DNA from: Microbulbifer sp. HZ11
GTDB taxonomy: Bacteria > Pseudomonadota > Gammaproteobacteria > Pseudomonadales > Cellvibrionaceae
Length of the DNA: 64,000 nt
Reading direction: 5' to 3'
Assembly (NCBI RefSeq): GCF_000708675.1
Contig: NZ_JELR01000002.1
Coordinates: 682,001 to 746,000, forward strand
Shown here: piece by piece, positions 62,780-64,000 of the stretch
How positions within the stretch are numbered: position 1 is the first letter of the stretch
How the letters are laid out: each line of letters starts with the position of its first letter
Translations under genes and position numbers: made by a program
The notes under the pieces: generated by a model
Database searches by the model: none
What the model saw: the letters and a program-made list of their open reading frames with translations, nothing else
Told to the model about the DNA's origin: nothing

Positions 62780-63583
62780 ATGAAAAAATTTGCATTAACC
62801 GCTGTAGCTCTCGCGGTAAGCCTGTTTGCTTTGCCGAGCGTTGCAGACAGTCACAAAGTGATTGCCACCGACAGTATCCAATGGGGCCTGCTAAACCCGC
62901 TCAGAGGGGATGCCAGCCCCAAAGCCGCTGACCTGTGGGGGGACCGCACCAAAAATATGGCAACCGGTATGCTGGTGAAATTCGAAAAAGGCTTCTCTTC
63001 GCCGCCGCATATCCACAACATCAGTTACCGTGGCGTGGTAATCGAGGGGCAAATGCACAATGACGACCCAGGTGCCGAGAAGATGTGGCTTTCAACCGGT
63101 TCTTTCTGGACTCAGCCTGCGGGTGAAACACACATCACCGCTGCCAAGGGGCAGAGCAATCTGATTTACCTGGAAATCGACAGCGGTCCGTATCTCGTAC
63201 AGCCAGCGGAGAAAGCATTCGATAATGGCGAGCGCCCCATCAATATCGATGAACGCAACCTGGTTTGGCTGGACGCAAACGATATTTCCTGGCTGGATAA
63301 TGGCAATGCTCAGGTGGCCTACCTCTGGGGCAGAACGGAGGCTGCCAATGGCAGCTTTGTCAAATTACCTGCAGGGTTTAACGGTGCTATCGAAAGTCAC
63401 CGAGGCCTTAAAGCCGTCGTGGTGAGTGGTGATGCCACCTATCAGTGGAATAGTGAGAAATCAAAGACTGCTTTATCACCAAGCAGCTTTTTCAGCTCGA
63501 ACGGGAACGGCAAACACCGAATCAAAACTGACAGTCAAACGGTGCTCTATATCAACTCCAACGGACGATACCGTATTGAGTGA
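62780..63583 (+). CDS. Exported cupin-like protein, DUF4437 type
   Basis: A 267-aa protein with a signal peptide (LTAVALAVSLFALPSVADS). The mature part has two cupin-like repeats: KFEKGFSSPPHIHNISYRGVVIEGQMHND (first, with the HIH metal motif) and a second around FVKLPAGFNGAIESHRGLKAVVVSG. This matches DUF4437 as I recall it; substrate unknown. ATG at 62780 follows GGGAG. It lies between the MDR gene and an SDR gene on the same strand. Confidence 0.75.
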   Translation: MKKFALTAVALAVSLFALPSVADSHKVIATDSIQWGLLNPLRGDASPKAADLWGDRTKNMATGMLVKFEKGFSSPPHIHNISYRGVVIEGQMHNDDPGAEKMWLSTGSFWTQPAGETHITAAKGQSNLIYLEIDSGPYLVQPAEKAFDNGERPINIDERNLVWLDANDISWLDNGNAQVAYLWGRTEAANGSFVKLPAGFNGAIESHRGLKAVVVSGDATYQWNSEKSKTALSPSSFFSSNGNGKHRIKTDSQTVLYINSNGRYRIE

Positions 63584-63644
63584 TCGTTGCGCGTGAATAA
63601 TCAAGCGTAAGGCCCGTGTACCGGTGAACACAAATGGAGGCCCC

Positions 63645-64000
63645 ATGAATCCGAACAAAAAAACCATCCTTATCACCGGAGCCACCGATGGCCTCGGACT
63701 GGCAACGGCGCGAGCACTGTATGCCAAGGGGCACCGGGTTCTATTGCACGGTCGTAGCGCCACCAAGCTGGCCGCCGTGCGGGATACCATCGCGGGAAGC
63801 GATGAAACGGCATCAGCGAATCGCGACGCCCCCCTCGACCCCGCTGATAGTTACCTCGCTGATTTATCGGTACTGAAAGAGGTGAAAACCTTCGCGCGAG
63901 CGGTAGCCAGGGATCATGCCACCATTGACGTCATCATTAACAATGCGGGTGTCTTTCAGGCAGCGGAAACACGCACTGCAGATAATCTCGATATCCGTTT
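63645..64000 (+). CDS. Short-chain dehydrogenase/reductase, N-terminal part
   Basis: The frame is open for 118 codons to the right edge, so the C-terminus is missing. TILITGATDGLGLATARAL (TGxxxGxG cofactor motif), HGRSATKL and VIINNAGVF (NNAG) identify a classical SDR. GGAGG lies six bases before the ATG. The Ser-Tyr-Lys active site would be beyond the window. Confidence 0.92.
   Translation, partial: MNPNKKTILITGATDGLGLATARALYAKGHRVLLHGRSATKLAAVRDTIAGSDETASANRDAPLDPADSYLADLSVLKEVKTFARAVARDHATIDVIINNAGVFQAAETRTADNLDIR

Overview
The window comes from a GC-rich gammaproteobacterial chromosome. The gene set (glyA-zur-nrdR-rib block, HmuTUV/HutXZ heme uptake, Fnr/HemN, EttA, urt plus ure) and a lipoprotein alginate-lyase-type enzyme with a long Glu-Pro linker suggest a marine polysaccharide degrader of the Microbulbifer/Cellvibrionales type. 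That placement is an inference from gene content, not a database result. I see no rRNA, tRNA, CRISPR array, insertion sequence or prophage.

Layout. 1-6171 (minus): ribH (cut by the left edge), ribBA, ribE, ribD, nrdR, then zur and glyA. 6508-7005: small outer-membrane barrel. 7096-15498: heme/iron island, with tonB-exbB-exbD-hmuT-hmuU-hmuV on minus, divergent from a TonB-dependent heme receptor, hutX and hutZ; a Fur-like box lies between the two arms. 15601-18402: a small lipoprotein gene, fnr and hemN, with a perfect FNR box upstream of hemN. 18430-20516: two valine-catabolism genes. 20702-24357: ettA and a PAS hybrid sensor kinase. 24371-31076: two paralogous 7TMR-DISM diguanylate cyclases bracketing an exported catalase-peroxidase and a NYN-domain gene that share an OxyR-like site. 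31300-37057: MOSC protein, GntR regulator with a palindromic operator, a 29-codon ORF, a PL6 lyase and a questin-oxidase-like gene.

37075-54599 is a urea island: a porin and urtABCDE on minus, then on plus a hybrid kinase whose sensor is a complete NCS1-type (purine/cytosine permease-like) transporter, with its overlapping LuxR-type response regulator, then ureDABCEFG on minus and a small His-rich membrane protein. The arrangement suggests a transporter-like receptor that controls urea import (porin, Urt ABC transporter) and hydrolysis (nickel urease). 54796-64000: a thioredoxin-like protein, a GATase, an OmpW-like protein, AbgT transporter plus exported M20 amidohydrolase, a LysR regulator, an MDR oxidoreductase, a cupin-like protein and the start of an SDR.

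Intergenic DNA carries two dispersed repeat families. Family R is a long palindromic element of about 110-150 bp with small ATCC-type hairpins in its loop (four copies: 503-613, 44251-44363, 48917-49034, 55387-55541). Family S is a shorter element around an AT-rich core (two copies: 2529-2579, 42834-42890). A separate structured element with two hairpins whose loops are complementary follows the heme receptor (14201-14372). The kinase-transporter fusion and these repeats are the least explained parts of the window.
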